From Cordia subcordata (Eukaryota; Streptophyta; Magnoliopsida; Boraginales; Cordiaceae): DNA of 64,000 bases. The translations under genes were made by a program, and so were the position numbers. The notes under the pieces were generated by a model, which saw only the letters and a list, made by a program, of their open reading frames with translations, did not search any database and was not told the origin of the DNA. Position 1 is the stretch's first letter. Each line of letters opens with the position of its first letter. Positions 11,621-23,362 of the stretch are shown here, piece after piece. Location: contig JAPTOF010000025.1 in assembly GCA_028554755.1 (NCBI GenBank), positions 620,001 through 684,000 on the forward strand, written 5' to 3'.

Positions 11621-14125
11621 ATTTTCTCAATTCTTCTTTGTCAGTCATAGTTCTCTCTCCAAAATCCTCGATACAAGAATTAATAACATCCACTCTAAAG
11701 AATTCTTCTCCATCCTCTTCTCCTCCTGTACTAGCCCTATTCACCGCCTCGGCAACATGGTAGACCTCAAATTCCCAAATTCATCTCTAATAACCCTGAC
11801 CTACAATGAATAATCGTATATGCAGTGGCAAGGATGAGGTGACCTAATAGAACGAGGGTGGAATGCCTAGAATTATGACCCGAATTCATATCTAATACTA
11901 TGAACTCAATAGGGTACACAAACTCGCCTACCTGGATCATAAAATCCTCTGCCATACCCCTAGGTCTACGCTCGAATCTATCAGCTAGCTGAAGAGTAAC
12001 GTTTGTAGGGGAAAACTCACCTAGACCTAGCTGCTGATAGATGGAATAAGCAATGAGATTCACACTAGACCCTAAATCTAGCAAGGCGTGATCAATCTTG
12101 GTCTCATAGATCCTACAAGGAATGGTGAAAGCTCTGAGGTCACTCATCTTGGCCAGAAGGCCTCAAGTACAATTACTACTCACCTTTTCTGTAAGCCTTA
12201 CCCTTTTAGAAATGTTTGATGATCTTCGCTTCCTTGTACAAAGGTCCCTGAAGAACATAGAATATGAGGGAATGGAAAGAATTGCATCTATCAACGAAAG
12301 ATTAATGTTAAGGTCCTCAATACGCTATAAGATCTTGAAAATCCTCGAATCCTCACTAGGCATGGGCCTTTTTAGAGCGGATGGGAAGAGAAATCTATGT
12401 GCAATATCTCTTGACACATGAGACACATTAATAGGCTCTTTTTTCTCCCGATGTAGACGGGAAGTACTACTCTTTCTAAGGTCTCTAATGGGCTCAATTC
12501 TTTTAATAGGACCTTCTCTAGAATCTCACTCAACAGGGCTACAATGAGGCTCTCTAGACTCGAAAGGACCACTAGGTCCATGCACTATTTATCGACTATC
12601 CTACCACTCCTAAGAGTTGTCATGGCCTTAGCTTGGGCTGAGGGGGATAAGTGGTATCGGTGGAGGAATAGGACTGGACTCAAGGGTTCACCTTCAGCTG
12701 AGCAGGTAGCTTTCCAGGGTCTCTAGTGCTCAATTGACTGCCTAACTGCCCTAACTGTGCCTTAATTCTAGCTATGTATTGCCTGTTTTCTACTAATTCC
12801 TATTGCTAGTTTTGAATAAATTACATTACCTTAATGACATCATTACTAGGTGACTAGCTACTAGAGGGTGTAGGAAGTGCCTATGGCTGAGAAGCACTAG
12901 GAAGCCTAGATTGATGGATATTATAGAAACCTAGAGGATTAACAGGATAGGGTCGCTATTGGAGTAGGGCCTAGGTATATGACTAGACTCATGCTGATCT
13001 TGTCTCCAAGAAAATTTTGGGTTTTCCCTCCAACCCGTATTGTACGTGTTCAAGTATGAATTGTACTCATGAGAATAACATTGAGTAGCTCACACTTGCT
13101 CCTTCATAAATTTAGGAAACTGGGGTACTAAAGGGCATGCTATGGCCTCATGAGACAACTCAAAACACAATGCACACACTTCAACTACCAAAGGGACGGA
13201 GGACGAACCTATGGAACTAGTCTTATAACCGTGAGAGAAAAGAAACAAAGAAATGAATTGATTTAACCTATTTGTTAAGGCCTCTACCTTAGCGGGTAAC
13301 TCCAACCTCGCTAACACTTCTCTTAGTACCTCCTTGATTAGACCAATCCATAGCAAAGTTTCGAAAAGAATTTTCAGCCATTAACTCCATTTTTTCCCAT
13401 GCCTCAAGCGGCATTACCATATCCATGGTGTGGACACTGTTTAAGAAAGTCTTGGAACCTCTCCCATGTCTCATGAAAAAACTCTAGATCATGCTGGGAG
13501 AAAGTCATAATGGCGGTCCTAAGGTCGGCCGTCTTGGCCATGGGATAAAATTTTTGAAGAACTTAGATTGAAGCTTGGCCTATGAAGTGATACAACCATT
13601 AGGTAAGGAATGCAATGAAATCCTAGCGTTATTCTTAAGAGAGAAAGGGAACAATCTTAGACGTATGACCTTTTGAGAGACATTGGGAACATAAGGGCGG
13701 AGCTCATCTCAACAAAACTGATAATATGCTTTAGACGACTCTCATTGCTTCTCCCATAGAGGAAAGGAAGCATGACCAACATATTATGCTTGATCTCAAA
13801 GTTCATCTCCCCCAAACCCAAAATTTGAATAGCCAAATTAGGCTCAAAGGCTTTGGGGAGGAAGAATTTCCTAAGAGTAGGCTCCTCTTCTATGTGTGGG
13901 TTCAGTTTAAGAGGCTCTTGTCCAAAAAGATCTTGGGCTTGATACCTATGGTGATTATAAAGTGGAATAGGATTCATTGGGGAAATGAGAGGATTAAGAG
14001 GATGAATGGGATTCACCATATCCTGAAGAAAATCTACTAAATTCCTAAAATGCCTAGCAAAACTATCGGGTTCAAGATTAAAGGGAATTAGGGGATTTCT
14101 AAGGGATCTGCTAACAAACACCTTG
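11621..14125 (-). pseudogene. Athila gag-protease remnant
   Basis: The protease keeps its active-site loop, DLGSS in DHALLDLGSSVNLIAYS, in the frame 11767-12147. Upstream, gag is recognisable in pieces: the start MFVSRSLRNPLIPFN near 14121, the capsid (KHNMLVMLPFLYGRSNES), and a zinc knuckle of the form CALCFELSHEAIAC near 13170. About 100 bp or more is missing between the blocks matching FKDLLRQCPHHGYGN and EAWEKMELMAENS. Stops and indels are abundant. This is the gag end of the same minus-strand body as the pol at 9731-11620. No primer site follows; the sequence changes to an LTR fragment at about 14130. Confidence 0.85.
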
Positions 14126-14129
14126 AGCT

Positions 14130-14368
14130 TGACTTTATCATCAATTCTCCATCAATTAAAGTCTCAAGCTTTTGGCCTATCTTCACCAAACACAAGAAAT
14201 ATGCATGCGATAGTGTAATATTTGGCTTTAAACTCAACTATGTACATTTGCTTATGCTTAAGCCTAACTCTAGTATATGCACTATACTGATGCATCTTAT
14301 AAGGCTCAGAACACCTCTTAAACATAAACAAATGATATCGCAAACACAAACAAAAACAAAACACACCA
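14130..14368 (-). repeat. Diverged LTR-A-like start fragment
   Basis: On the minus strand this reads TGGTGTGTTTTG at 14368 and follows the first 240 bases of LTR-A (GATGCATCAGTATAGTGC, then GGCTTAAGCATAAGC) with many differences. It is the first part of a 3' LTR, because a polypurine tract and 3' untranslated region adjoin it. The rest of the LTR is missing and gag follows directly. Confidence 0.75.
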
Positions 14369-15333
14369 ACACCCCCCAACTTTCTTCTTGCTTGTCTCCA
14401 AGCAAGCCTAATCTTATGTTTATTTCTAAAGCTGATTCAAGGGTTACCTAAAAGATTGACTCATTATCATGATTAGTCTAAGAAGCATGAAGAGGCATTC
14501 CAATTGTCAAGAAATCCCCAAGTCTTTTTGGATCCTCCCTCTATTCATAAGGGACCTTGTTCTTCGTGAGAATTTCCCAAGTAGCCAATCCACCACAAGC
14601 CTAGGATTCTAACTCACGCACACAAGAGATTGATATTTTGTACCCTCTCGACTTAACCATGGCCTCCCTAACATGCACAAAGCCTCAAAGATAAGAAGAG
14701 AGAAAATATTCAAACACAGTGGCTTATAAAAGCCTTATTCACATATATACAAGGATGGTAACTTTTGCTCAAGTTGACATTGTGTCACTTATGAACTTAT
14801 TCTCAAAACTTTTTGGTGCCTTTGGCTTTTTCTCTTTTCCATTTTTTTCAATTTTTCAACTTTTTTATCTTTTTGCACCATTTTTGCCTTCTTCAATTTG
14901 TTTGGTTTTTTCCATTCTTTGCATTGTTTTTCAAAAAGGAAAGAAAAAGAAAGGCTAAGGCATATAAAAAAGAATCAATCAAGGAAGGGGCGCCCATATC
15001 AAAAACCCTTTTTGTTCACTTTTTCCTACTAAGCTATGGGGTGGCTATAAAGGTCACTCTTGAAGGTCCTTACTCCCCACAACTTTCAAGAGCATCCCCT
15101 CCAAGACTCAGTTTTCAATCCACTCCATTCACTTCCTCATAATGCTACTCATATTCACCAATCAATAGAGTAAATCACAACAGCAACACAATGATCAACC
15201 AAGAAATAAACAATTCTATATGCATCAAAATTGAAATTTTTTTTCCATTTTCAACCAAATAATGTAATCTACCCAAAGAGAACGTAAAATGATAAGACCA
15301 ACACCCTCTCCCCAAAATTTAAACTTTGCTCGT
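14369..15333 (-). other. Athila polypurine tract and 3' untranslated region
   Basis: Homologous to the 3' untranslated region at 39233-40200. The tract and its hairpin (TTGCTTGTCTCCAAGCAAGC, slightly changed) lie at 14380-14405. The remainder is AT-rich, with poly-T runs at 14813-14935. It ends where LTR-A at 15334 has inserted, inside the internal second tract copy. No coding sequence is supported. Confidence 0.8.
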
Positions 15334-15631
15334 TGATGTGTTGTGATTTTGTGTGCGTTTGCATTGTCATTTACCTATATTTTAGAGGTATTGAGTGCTC
15401 ATAATGATGCATTAGTGTAGTGCTTTTGATAGGAATAGGCTTAAGCGTAAACAAATGTGCATATCAAGTTTAAGAGACAAATTTCTACACTAATTGCTTG
15501 TTTTTAATGATTTAGGTGAACTTTGGGTTATGATCAAGATTGGAGGATGAAAGGTGATGAAGATGGGAAATGCACGGGTCTAAGAGAAAAGACTGGAGGC
15601 CAAAAAAGACAAAGAATGAAGGAAGAAAGTC

Positions 15632-15819
15632 AGCCGGACGACCAAGGAAAGAGAGCCGGCCACTCCAGAGAGGTGCCAAAAATAGCCGGACGACCACCCC
15701 TCCAGAGCCGGTCGACCTAACCAGTCCAGAGAGCATCATTAAAAAGCCGGTGGAGCTAGGTCCAGAGGCCGGTGGATCGTCTAGGTCGACCGGCAATACG
15801 CTGAGAACATATAAATAGG
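15632..15819 (+). promoter_or_regulatory. LTR-A promoter: palindrome array plus TATA box
   Basis: A CG-rich stretch with repeated CCGGACGACC, CCGGTCGACC and GGTCGACCGG units ends in TATAAATAGG at 15810-15819. The surrounding LTR is AT-rich. TATAAATAGG is a strong plant TATA consensus. The array's role as factor-binding sites is inferred from its position and recurrence in all LTR families here. Confidence 0.75.
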
Positions 15820-16589
15820 GCCCGATTCTGCAGAAAAAAAAGGGAGAGGACTTTTGGAAGATTAACACATTTTCACACCTAAAATTCTCACACACTTAAC
15901 CCTAGATTCCACCCACTACACACACACTTTTCACACATTTCTCACTAAGAACCAAGCTTGATTTGGAGGGTTCAAACATTTGGAATCAAGTTTACTCAAA
16001 AGCTTTGTACAAGATTAGCTAGGATGAAAAGGAAGTTTCATTATCTCTTTTTCATTCTATTTCTTATTAAGATGGAGTAGATTTGGGTAGGGTGATTTAA
16101 CTTATATAATGGGTTAACTATATACTCTTATGATATGGGATATGTTGGTTGTATATATATACATGATTCGAATTGTGTTGTTCAAATGGATATTTTCTCA
16201 TTCATGTCTAAGTGTTTGATAAAATGCCTAGATGAGTAACATGTGTATAAATTGAAGTTTGTTTGTTACTAAACACATCTAATCCATGTTATAATCATGT
16301 CTATGTGTTTATATGTGGATGCTATAAAGTGGGTAATGCTTTTATTCATGTCTAAATGTATATTTGCATGCCTAGTAACAAGCATAACTTCAATAACGCA
16401 TACGTGTTGGTTGTTAATTATTTCTAATGGTGTGAACTGAACATGACGATGTTTGGTAGTTGAATAGGTTCCATTATTCACGTGCACCTTGGCCTTGAAC
16501 ATATATGAACGCACTAGCAAGTGAAATCCTGTTGTAGTGACCTTAGAATGACGAAGTATAATTTACGGCTAGTCTAGGCTGAGTCTCCT

Positions 16590-16672
16590 TTGGCTTTAAA
16601 TCCAGCCAATAGGTTTCCGGATAGGTTTAGTCGACCTTAGCAACACTAGGTCTTGGCTTTAAATCCAGCCAA
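16590..16672 (+). repeat. Pair of U5 hairpins in LTR-A
   Basis: TTGGCTTTAAATCCAGCCAA occurs at 16590-16609 and 16653-16672. Each forms a 6-bp stem (TTGGCT/AGCCAA) around the 8-base loop TTAAATCC. They lie downstream of the TATA box and so within the element RNA. Equivalent hairpins occur in LTR-B and LTR-C. Confidence 0.8.
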
Positions 16673-17215
16673 AGGTTTAGGTACTAAGGTAGGTTTATTC
16701 TAAGCCACCTAGGATGTTAGTTAGTCACTCTTGAGGCCCTAGGTCATAAGGACCACGCCATAGCTCTAGGAGGCGCCGCCTAGGGACGGACCCGCACCGA
16801 GTCCTAGGGGAAATTAGGATAGTAACTAGCAACCTAGTTAAGAGCACTCATGATAGTTAGCCATCATCCTTTAATCCCATAGCATTTGAGTATAGAATTA
16901 CCCATTCATAAGTCAAAGTCACCCTAACCCCTTCTCAATTGTTAGTTCCCTCTTGACCAACTTGTGTTCCCATTTTTCATAATCATAGTTTAGTTTTATT
17001 TCCCTTACCTAGAGCTCCCGATAATCCATAACCCCAAAAATATGTCTAGTTTAGATCTTTCTTTTTGGCACTTTCTAGAGCACCTAGCATAGAATTCACA
17101 CACATTATTCATGCCTCCCTGTGGTTCGACACCCGCACTTGTACACACTATATTGCACGATCCGTACGCTTGCGGGTCTTTTAGAGGTTGCACTCGAAAG
17201 ACGACACCAAGTTCT

Positions 17216-17233
17216 TGGCGCCGTTGCCGGGGA
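17216..17233 (+). other. Primer-binding site, tRNA-Asp
   Basis: TGGCGCCGTTGCCGGGGA, six bases after the LTR end, is the complement of the 3' end of plant tRNA-Asp as used by Athila elements. It primes minus-strand DNA synthesis. An untranslated leader of about 260 bp, partly T-rich, follows to 17494. Confidence 0.93.
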
Positions 17234-17494
17234 GGCACGGTGATTTGCATTCTTTGCTTGTGTGTTTTTGTAGTTGCTTTTCTTTTCTTACTTTCTTGCT
17301 TTTTCTTTATAGTTTGTTTAGTTTTTGCTTATCTTGTTTGTTGTTCATATTATCTTGCTTTAGATTTTGTTTATCTATTTCAGCTTTTGTCTTTATTTTT
17401 AGTAGACTTTTTACGATTGTGGTTTATTTGCTGTAGTTATAGGAATATTGAAGTTTTCGGGGGTTGAAGTGGCCGTAGTTAGGATAGATTGTGC

Positions 17495-19560
17495 ATGCTT
17501 GGTAGGAGATCCCTTAGAAATCCCTTAGTTCCTCTTAATCCCGAACCTGATAGAATTGCTAGACATTTTAGGAATTTAGGAGATCTTCTTGAGGAGATGG
17601 CCGATCCCAATCATCCTCCTAATCCTCCCAATCCCCCAATGAATCCCATTCCACCTCACGATCACATTGGGCATCAAGTCCAAGACCATTTTAGACGAGA
17701 GCCCCGTAGACCGGACCCACCCATAGATAAGGAACCCACTCTTAGGCAATTCTTTCTTCCTGAAGCCTTTGAGCCTAATTTGGCTATTCAAAGTCAGGGT
17801 TTGGGGGAGACGAACTTTGAGATTAAGCCTAATATGTTGGCTATGCTTCCCTCCTTCTATGGGAGAAGCAATGAGAGTCCTCTAGATCATGTCACTGATT
17901 TTGTTGAGATGAGTTCCACCCTCCATGTCCCTAATGTCTCCCAAGAGGTCATACGTCTAAGATTGTTTCCTTTCTCTCTTAAGGACAAGGCTAGGACTTG
18001 GTTGCATTCCTTACCTAATGGTTGCATTACTACATGGGCTGAGCTTCAATCTAAGTTCTTCCAAAAATTTTATCCCATGGCCAAGACAGCCGACCTCAGG
18101 ACTGCCATTATGACTTTCTCCCAACATGACCTAGAATCTTTTCATGAGGCTTGGGAGATGTTCAAGGATCTTCTTAGACAATGTCCACACCATGGGTATG
18201 GCAATCATGACCTAATGCAATACTTCTTTCGAGGCTTAAATGAACAAAATAGAATAATGGTCAATGCCGCCTCCGATGGTGGCTTCTATCTTTTGAGACC
18301 GACCGAGTCATGGGAGAAAATAGAAATGATGGCTGAAAATTCTTTTCAAAATTTTGCAATGGAAATGTCTAGTCGGGGAGGCAACAAGAGAAGTGTTAAT
18401 GAGGTTGGAGTTTCTTTAGACTTACCCGCTAAGGTTGAGGCTTTGACAAATAAACTAGATCAATTCATTTCTTTGTCCATTTCATCCCAAGGTCATTGAA
18501 CTAGTTCTTTAGGTTCTTCCTCTGCTCCTTTAGTTGTTGAAGTTTGTGCATTGTGCTCCGAGTCATCTCATGAGACCATAGCTTGCCCTTTAGCATCCCA
18601 ATTTCCTGAATTCATGAAAGAGCAAGTGTGTGCCACACAAGGTTATTCTCGTGAGTCTAATCCATACTCGAACACATACAATTCAGGTTTGAGGGACAAC
18701 CCAAAATTTTCTTGGAGACAAGGACAACATGAGTCTAGTTCATATCCTCAAGTTCTACCTCAGCAGCGACCCCATCCTCAATATCCCCCAGGTTTCTATC
18801 ATGTTAATCAACCCCATCTCACTAGTGCTCCTCAACCTCAGGCTTTGCCTGCTCCCTTTAGTAGCCAACCTCCTTGTAATGACATGATGAAGATAATGCA
18901 GTTCATTAAGAACCAACAACAGGAATTGGCAGAAAATAGGCAACAAATGGCGAGGTTTGAGGCACAGTTAGGACAGATTGCTAGTCAGTTGAGCGCTAGA
19001 GACCCGGGGAAATTGCCTTCTCAGCCGGAGGTGAACCCTAGAGTCTAGTCCTGTTCCTCCACCGATATCACTTATCCCCTTCAGGCCCAGGCTAAGGCCG
19101 TCACCACTCTTAGGAGCGGTCGGGTAGTGGATAATAGGGTAGGCGTTGACTTTGCAGTGCCTGCACCTAGTGGTCCTTCCAAGTCTAGAGCACCACATGG
19201 TAGCCCTGTTGAGGGAAATTCTAGAGAATGTCCTGTTGAGAGAGATGAGCCCATTAGAGATAATGGAGAGAGTAGTACTTCTTGCCCACATCGGGAGGGA
19301 AAAGAGCCTATTGATGACTCCCATGTATCTAGAGGTATAGAGCCTAGAGTTCCCTCTCCATCAGCCTTAGAGAGGCCTACACCTAGTGAGGATTCTAGGT
19401 TCTTCAAGGTTTTAGAGCATCTTAAGGACCTTAAGGTCAATCTTTCTTTGATAGATGCAATCCTTTCCATTCCCTCTTATTCTAAGTTGTTTAAGGATCT
19501 TTGTACAAGGAAACGTAGGTCATCGAACATTCCTAAGAAGGTAAGGCTTACGGAGAAAGT
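17495..19560 (+). pseudogene. Athila gag
   Basis: The ATG at 17495 begins MLGRRSLRNPLVPLNPEPD; an in-frame TTG two codons earlier is less likely. The proline-rich MADPNHPPNPPNPP region is followed by the capsid domain (about 17750-18230: MLAMLPSFYGRSNES, ARTWLHSLPNG, KFFQKFYPMAKTADLRTA, RGLNEQNR), then a CCHC zinc knuckle (VCALCSESSHETIAC, about 18544-18588) and a long Gln/Pro-rich linker. Stops at 18497-18499 and 19046-19048 break it; the element at 37360-46220 reads through both places. Gag assembles particles and binds RNA. The knuckle residues are intact. Confidence 0.92.
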
Positions 19561-20040
19561 GAGTAGTATTTGTACTTCGGGCCTTCCGCCTAAGATGAGT
19601 GACCCCGGAGCCTTCACCATTCCTTGCAGGATCCGTGAGACTCAAATTGATCACGCCTTGTTAGATTTAGATCTAGTGTGAATCTCATTCCCTACGCCGT
19701 CTATCAACAGCTAGGTCTAGGTGAGTTGTCCCCTACGCATATTACTCTTCAGCTAGCCGATAGGTCCGAGCGCAGACCTAGGGGTGTGATAGAGGATGTT
19801 ATGGTCCAAGTAGGTGAGTTTGTGTACCCTGTTGACTTCATAGTGTTAGATATGGATTCAGGACATGACTCTAAACATTCTACACCCATTCTTCTAGGTC
19901 GCCCCTTCCTTGCCACCGCAGATGCTATTATCCATTGTAGGTCGGGGTTATTAGAGATGAAATTTGGGAATTTAAGATCCACTATGAAGGTTGCAGAGGC
20001 GGTGAATAGGGCTAGTATAGGAGGAGAGGATGGAGAATAG
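19561..20040 (+). pseudogene. Athila protease, active site frameshifted
   Basis: The domain begins at MSDPGAFTIPCRIRETQ. The active-site loop reads LLDLGSSVN in other copies. Here one G is lost at about 19670, so the frame turns to LLDLDLV and stops; the next frame carries the rest (MNLIPYAVYQQLGLGELSPTH; FIVLDMDSGHDS; LLGRPFLATADAIIHCRSG). A TAG at 20038-20040 ends it. The domain cleaves Gag-Pol in other copies but cannot be made here. Confidence 0.92.
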
Positions 20041-22056
20041 TGCTTTAGGGTGGATGTGATTGATTCTTGTGTTGAGGATATTATAGAGAAGACTATGACC
20101 GATGGAGAAGAATTGAGGAAATTTGAGGAATTGATGTCTAGTTTTGATTTGGAGACCTTAGAGAGGAAATGTGTAGCTTCTACTTCCTTGATTGAGAGCC
20201 ATTTGACTAATAAGTCATTTGAGGTTAATCCTTCTAGTCTCATTTCTAGTGATGTCCCCATTGATGATGTTGAGGTTAAGTCCCCCTTGGTTCAGCCTAG
20301 CCTTTCTTTAGAGCTCAAACCCCTTCCTGATCATTTGAAATATGCATTTCTAGGCCCTAGTGAGACCCTTCCAGTAATCATAGCTTCCGATCTTTCTAGT
20401 GAGCATGAGGAGCGTCTCTTAGAGGTCCTTAGGAAACATAGGAAGGCTATAGGGTGGAAAATTGATGATTTGAGAGGTATAGACCCTTCGGTTTGCATGA
20501 ATCATATTCACCTTGAGGATGGAGCCATTCCTTCTAGGGAAATGCAAAGGAGGCTAAATCCACACATGAGCGAAGTAGTTAAGAAAGAGATCATTAAGCT
20601 TTTAGATGCAGGCATTATTTATCTGATCTCTGATAGTGAGTGGGTTAGCCCGGTCCAAGTTGTCCCTAAGAAGTCCGGGATCACGGTGGTTGAGAATGAG
20701 AAAGGAGAGCTTATCCCTACACGTACTTCCACGGGATGGAGAGTTTGTATTGACTATAGGAAGCTCAACTCCAAAACTAGGAAGGATCATTTCCTATTGC
20801 CTTTTCTAGATCAGATCTTAGATAGAGTAGCTGGGCATAGATACTATTACTTTCTAGATGGCTATTTAGGTTATAATCAAATCCCTGTGTTTCCCGAGGA
20901 CCAAGAGAAGACTACCTTTACTTGTCCCTATGGCACTTTTGCTTATAGGAGAATGCCCTTCGGTCTTTGTAATGCCCCAGCGACTTTTCAGAGATGTATG
21001 ATGGCCATTTTTAGTGACATGATTGAAAGACATTTAGAGATTTTCATGGATGATTTTTCAGTCTTTGGATATAGCTTTCATGAGTGCTTAAGTCATCTCT
21101 CTTTAGTCTTAGACCGATGTGTGGAGAAGAATCTAGTGTTGAGTTGGGAGAAATCCCACTTCATGGTCCAACGAGGGATAGTGTTGGGTCATATAGTTTT
21201 GTCTGGTGGTATTCAAGTTGACCCAGCTAAGGTAGAATTAATTGAGAAGTTGCCTATCCCTAAGTGTGTCAAGGATGTTAGATCTTTTCTAGGGCATGCA
21301 GGATTCTACCGTAGATTCATTAAGGATTTTGGTCACATTGCACGCCCCTCGTCTAGGCTCCTAGCACAAGATGTCCCTTTTGACTTTGATGATGAATGTG
21401 TTAGAGCTTTCAATAGGCTTAAATCCTTATTGTCTACATCCCCAATTATCCAGCCACCTAACTATAGTCTCTCATTTGAGGTTATGTGTGATGCATCCGA
21501 TTATGCGATAGGAGCTATTTTAGGTCAAAGGAAGGATAAGTTGCCCTATGTTGTGTACTATGCTAGCAAGACTCTTGATGAAGCACAAAAGAACTACACA
21601 ACCATGGAAAAAGAGCTTCTAGCAATAGTTTTCTCCCTTGATAAGTTTAGGTCATACATCCTAGGGTCCAAAGTGATTGTCTACACCGATCATGCGGCAT
21701 TGAAGTATTTATTGTCTAAGAAAGAATCTAAGCCCCGCTTGATTAGGTGGTTGCTCCTTCTTCAAGAGTTTGACATAGAAATACGGGATAAGAAGGGTAG
21801 AGAAAATTTAGTTGCGGATCATCTTTCCCGTCTTGTTAGTGAGTCTTCTAGTGATCCATCTCCTTTTCATGATTCATTCCCCGATAAGCAATTGTTTGCC
21901 ACCTCTCATCACGCACCTTGGTTTGCTCATATTGTCAATTATCTTGCCACAGGCCGTTTTCCTTCCCATTGGGAAAAGAGAGAAAAAGATAGGTTCCTAG
22001 CACAAGTTAGGCATTTCTTTTGGGAAGATCCCTATCTCTTCAAAGTGTGTGCCTGA
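20041..22056 (+). pseudogene. Athila reverse transcriptase and RNase H
   Basis: An uninterrupted 668-codon frame. The N-terminal linker leads into the Athila-typical block [19 protein letters not shown] and [17 protein letters not shown] continues with [30 protein letters not shown] and the active site FMDD at 21043-21054. RNase H carries [14 protein letters not shown], the connection [16 protein letters not shown] and [11 protein letters not shown]. The frame ends at KVCA because 26 bp are lost between two GTGTGTGC repeats at about 22048. Domain order and motifs are complete, so only flanking lesions disable it. Confidence 0.93.
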
Positions 22057-22412
22057 AGATGAGTTTGAGAGTGTTTTGAGCATGTGTCATGATGGGGGGT
22101 GAAGGGGTCATTTTAGTGGGAAGAAGACTGCTGCGAAGGTCTTGCAATGTGGACTATTTTGGCCCACTCTCTTTAGGTATTCCCAAGAGTATTGCAAAAA
22201 GTGTTTTAGATGTCAACAATCCGGGTCCATCTTTAGGAGAAACATGATGCCTTTATCTCCTATTCTTCCTTGTGAGTTGTTTGATGTTTGGGGTATAGAT
22301 TTCATGGGTCCATTTCCACCTTCCTTTGGGCACCAATACATTTTAGTGGCCGTTGATTATGTGTCTAAATAGGTTAAAGCAATTCCCACACGCACTAATG
22401 ACCATAGGGTAG
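22057..22412 (+). pseudogene. Athila integrase, N-terminal part
   Basis: Contains the HHCC zinc module (HFSGKKTAAKV... YCKKCFRCQQSG) and the first part of the catalytic core ([15 protein letters not shown], then VAVDYVSK with the first catalytic Asp). A tryptophan codon has become TAG at 22370-22372. At 22412 the sequence is cut by the nested element; the remainder resumes after the second GGTAG at 29352. Confidence 0.92.
22408..22412 (+). repeat. Target-site duplication GGTAG, left copy
   Basis: GGTAG immediately before TGATATG. The identical right copy is at 29347-29351, and integrase reads continuously across the site when the insert is ignored. Confidence 0.93.
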
Positions 22413-22679
22413 TGATATGTGTCATTTGGGCATGTTTGCATCTAGTTTTTGCATGCATATTTAAGGGTGTTTAGAGTATAATTGAGTGCGCTTAGTATAA
22501 AGTTTATGCATATTTGTTAATATTTGTACATAATGTATTTAGGAGCATAAATACTATACTAAGTGTTATATTCCATGTTTTAGGAGTGTTTTGGAAGGGT
22601 TCAAGCTTATGCGAGGAAGAAATGAGCTAACGGATGAAGACCGGAAGAAAAGAAATAAAGAAGAGATCATTCTGATCCA

Positions 22680-22874
22680 GCCGGTCGACTTAGAAGAAGA
22701 GCCAGTCGACCGTCTAGGTCGACCGGCTGCTCTAGAGAATAAAAGATTTGAAGCCGGTCGAGTTCGTCAAGAAGCCGGTCGACCGGCCAGTCCAGAGAGC
22801 ATCATGATTGAAGCTGGTCGAGCAAGAAAGAGGAGCCAATCGACCGGCTGTGCGCTGAAGAAATCCATATAAAG
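22680..22874 (+). promoter_or_regulatory. LTR-B promoter: palindrome array plus TATA box
   Basis: Repeated GCCGGTCGA, AGGTCGACCGGC and ATCGACCGGC units lead to TATAAAG at 22868-22874. Same arrangement as in LTR-A although the surrounding sequences differ. Confidence 0.72.
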
Positions 22875-23362
22875 CTCGTTTTAGCTCATTTTCAAGGGAG
22901 GAACTTTTATTTCTTAAATCCTAATAAACCCTAACCCTTTACCCACTTCACAAAACACCCTAAACCACCATCTAAACCCCACACCAAGCTAGGATTGAAG
23001 CATTAAACAAAGATTTGAAGGATTTGGAAGCAAGAATTTAGGGAAGTTCTTCTCGTTCTTTCTCTATTTCTTGTAAATATGTTGCTAGATTAGGCTAGAT
23101 TTAGGGTTGATTGTTGTTGTATATTAGATTAGGGCTTTGAATAATGGATTTGTGTAGATCTTTGGCTCTTAATACATGTTTATTTACATAAATTTATGGC
23201 ATGATTCAATATGTCTATGTATTAGAAATCAAACATGCCTATGTGTTTGTTAAAATGCCTAAGTGAATATGCATGTGTTATTTGTGCTTCAAATGCTCTT
23301 ATCTACTTATATGGGTGATGTGATTGTGCTTAATCTCGCGGCTTTGCTTAGTAGAGTAGGCT

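Larger units (their letters stand above)
15334..17209 (+). repeat. LTR-A, 5' copy
   Basis: TGATGTGTTG to GACGACACCA, about 1876 bp. It contains the upstream palindrome array, a TATA box, four repeats of the CATGTCTATGTGTTT motif (16203, 16296, 16347, 16442), two hairpins (16590, 16653), a near-palindrome CTAGGAGGCGCCGCCTAG (16766-16783) and a B-box-like GGTTCGACACC in U5 (about 17114-17124). Confidence 0.95.

Noticed and set aside
16269..16520. An 83-codon antisense frame (MLVRSYMFKAKV...) present in LTR-A copies at 16269, 32446, 38050 and 55109, shorter at 7844
   Set aside because: The copies are close relatives, and the differences between them mostly change amino acids, so there is no sign of protein selection. 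The most constant parts coincide with the CATGTCTATGTGTTT repeats.
17111..17233. A possible tRNA gene at the U5/primer-site border
   Set aside because: Only a B-box-like string is present. There is no A box, acceptor stem or cloverleaf; the primer site is the complement of a tRNA end, not a tRNA gene.
22680..22850. GGTCGACC arrays considered as a CRISPR-like array
   Set aside because: Units are palindromic, unequal and irregularly spaced without unique spacers, and the genome is a plant.
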